Below are positions 54,082 through 55,359 of a DNA stretch of 55,359 nt, piece after piece. A model generated the notes under the pieces. It had not been told where the DNA came from, did not search any database, and saw nothing but the letters and a program-made list of their open reading frames with translations. The stretch spans positions 1-55,359 of the forward strand of contig CAJVXY010000020.1 in assembly GCA_913009895.1 (NCBI GenBank), read 5' to 3'. Position 1 is the first letter of the stretch. The number at the start of each line of letters is the position of its first letter. The DNA is from an uncultured Acidiferrobacteraceae bacterium. GTDB taxonomy: Bacteria > Pseudomonadota > Gammaproteobacteria > Acidiferrobacterales > SZUA-150. A program made the position numbers and the translations under genes.

Positions 54082-55008
54082 ATGGAAACACTTCGTCAAA
54101 ATACCGATCTCCCTTTCTCGTTGCCACATTACAAACAATTAATATGTCAGCTGGACATGGAGCGTGCCACACTTTGGTGCTACATGAATGCCAACCCCCG
54201 TCCCTGTTTTAATGAAACCATACTCACAGAAATTCGTGATCTACAACAACGCCTCACCACTTACTTAAGTTCGCCGGAGAACGCTGATCAAATTCGTTAT
54301 TTTATTTTTGCATCAGCCAAACCTGACGTTTTTAATCTTGGCGGTGATGTTGAGCTGTTTGCGCGCCTGATAGCCAAGCGTGATCGCGAAGCTTTGTATG
54401 CCTATGGTCGAACCTGTGTTGATGCGGTTTATGCAGATTCGGTGAGCTTTAATATCCCAACCCTGACGACCATTGCCCTGGTCCAAGGCTCGGCCCTTGG
54501 CGGTGGTTTTGAATGTGCATTATCATGTAACACGCTCATTGCCGAAGAAAGTGCACAAATGGGGTTCCCGGAAATTTTGTTCAATCTTTTCCCGGGAATG
54601 GGCGCCATGAGTTTTCTTTCCCGCAAAATCGGTCCGGCAAAAGCTGAACGCTTGATCCAGAGTGGCGATATGCACACGGGACGAGAACTCTCGGAAATGG
54701 GCGTGATTGATAAGCTGGCAGCTGATGGTGAAGGCGTTCATGCGGTACATGAATACATCAGACAACATAGTCGTTTTGCCAATAGTCGTCTTGCCATTCG
54801 CCAGGTTCGCGAACGAGTAGCGCCCATTAGTTATGAAGAGTTGCTCGATATTGTCGGAATCTGGGTTGATACGGCCATGTGCCTGACCCCGCGCGATTTA
54901 CGCACCATGCGCAGGATTGTTAGTGCGCAAAGTCGCCTGAAAGTGGCTGAAACCAGACCGACGCCAGTTCACGACCATGAAGATGTCAGGATGTTAATGG
55001 CGAATTAA
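54082..55008 (+). CDS. rpfF: DSF synthase, RpfF-like crotonase-family enzyme
   Basis: RpfF makes the diffusible signal factor family (cis-2-enoic fatty acids) used for cell-cell signalling. The 308-residue crotonase-fold protein has YFIFASAKPDVFNLGGDVEL (CoA and oxyanion loop), LVQGSALGGGFECALSCNTL (first Glu), and MGFPEILFNLFPGMGAMSFL (second Glu), the two glutamates needed for thioesterase and dehydratase activity. The C-terminal helices (residues 220-300) match RpfF. A near-perfect SD AAGGAGG precedes it. It is convergent with the RpfC-like gene, 48 bp away. Confidence 0.9.
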   Translation: METLRQNTDLPFSLPHYKQLICQLDMERATLWCYMNANPRPCFNETILTEIRDLQQRLTTYLSSPENADQIRYFIFASAKPDVFNLGGDVELFARLIAKRDREALYAYGRTCVDAVYADSVSFNIPTLTTIALVQGSALGGGFECALSCNTLIAEESAQMGFPEILFNLFPGMGAMSFLSRKIGPAKAERLIQSGDMHTGRELSEMGVIDKLAADGEGVHAVHEYIRQHSRFANSRLAIRQVRERVAPISYEELLDIVGIWVDTAMCLTPRDLRTMRRIVSAQSRLKVAETRPTPVHDHEDVRMLMAN

Positions 55009-55056
55009 AAATTTGGTAAAAGTGGAATACGGGAATGGCCTCTGAATATATCCAGG

Positions 55057-55359
55057 TTAGCCGCTGGATTTTCCCAGGTCATCAGGTGCGGTCTTGATTA
55101 TTTCTGCCAGGGTCGTCAGGGACAGTTTAAATGCCTCCCGTAATTCTTCCAGGTAACTGTCGCGGTACTGGGAGAATTCCACAATACCAATCGCGCCCAC
55201 GTCGCTGCACACTGCCATAAGTGTAATGGCGCCAACATTGGCGGCATTGGACTTGAGTGCATGCACGGTATCGCAAAAATTCGCGTGGTTATGGTTCTTG
55301 CAAGCGGCCTCTATGCTTAAAAGGATATCTTTCCCTTCGGTCGTGTATCCCTGTATCAG
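55057..55359 (-). CDS. rpfC: RpfC-like hybrid sensor kinase, C-terminal HPt domain (partial)
   Basis: The 3' end of a gene that continues beyond the window. Reading back from the stop at 55057 the open frame is free to 55359 and encodes an HPt domain: the phosphotransfer His lies in VHALKSNAANVGAITLM, followed by CSDVGAIGIVEF and ELREAFKLSLTTLAEI. The upstream part GKDILLSIEAACKNHNHANF is typical of HPt helix A/B. Because it converges on rpfF, the missing part is likely RpfC, the DSF sensor; that needs the sequence beyond this window. Confidence 0.65.
   Translation of the reverse strand: MIQGYTTEGKDILLSIEAACKNHNHANFCDTVHALKSNAANVGAITLMAVCSDVGAIGIVEFSQYRDSYLEELREAFKLSLTTLAEIIKTAPDDLGKSSG

Overview
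The window looks like a contiguous piece of a gammaproteobacterial chromosome. The evidence is the housekeeping order queA–tgt–yajC–secD–secF, the order glyA / nrdR–ribD–ribE–ribBA–ribH–nusB–thiL–pgpA, an exosortase-A-type exopolysaccharide (EPS) locus, and an RpfF-type diffusible-signal gene beside the end of an RpfC-like sensor. I cannot place it below class from sequence alone. Almost everything from position 1 to 53.6 kb is on the minus strand, so transcription mostly runs right to left.

Region 1 (1–2.3 kb): a partial nicotinamide-nucleotide amidase (CinA C-terminal type) and a serine-hydrolase lipoprotein. Region 2 (2.4–31 kb): a very large surface-polysaccharide cluster. A long minus-strand run starts with the export machinery (outer-membrane export lipoprotein, chain-length protein, tyrosine-kinase-like ATPase with a broken Walker A, beta-barrel protein, AAA ATPase). 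It continues with the Wzx flippase, four NodB-type deacetylases, four glycosyltransferases, an O-antigen-ligase/polymerase-type protein, a secreted propeller-like protein and a DUF218 protein. It ends with ComA, ComB, an ATP-grasp protein and a methyltransferase. A TviB-type UDP-sugar dehydrogenase and an epimerase (left) and a priming sugar transferase (right) complete it. No exosortase or PEP-CTERM protein is visible, although the export genes are the exosortase-A-associated type. The ComA–ComB–ATP-grasp–methyltransferase end is the most unusual part: it predicts that sulfolactate is made and then ligated to something, plausibly amino groups exposed by the deacetylases. This is inference.

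Region 3 (31–38.6 kb): a Sel1-repeat protein, a small HMA-fold-like protein without metal cysteines, then pgpA (apparently with a non-canonical start), thiL, nusB, ribH, ribBA (second domain degenerate), ribE, ribD and nrdR. Region 4 (38.6–40.6 kb): an island between nrdR and glyA, bounded by an inverted pair of a dispersed repeat of about 130 bp. It carries a Phd/VapC toxin–antitoxin pair, an orphan ribbon-helix-helix antitoxin with a stump of its PIN toxin, attC-like signals and a nested palindrome. Region 5 (40.6–47 kb): glyA, then a signalling group made of a Ser/Thr kinase with a duplicated C-terminal module, a haem-c HAMP sensor without an output domain, a von Willebrand A lipoprotein and a large membrane protein. 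Region 6 (47.3–53.7 kb): secF, secD, yajC, tgt, a bacteriohemerythrin, queA and tRNA-Leu(CAA). Region 7 (54–55.4 kb): an RpfF-like DSF synthase gene convergent with the 3' end of a hybrid-kinase HPt domain.
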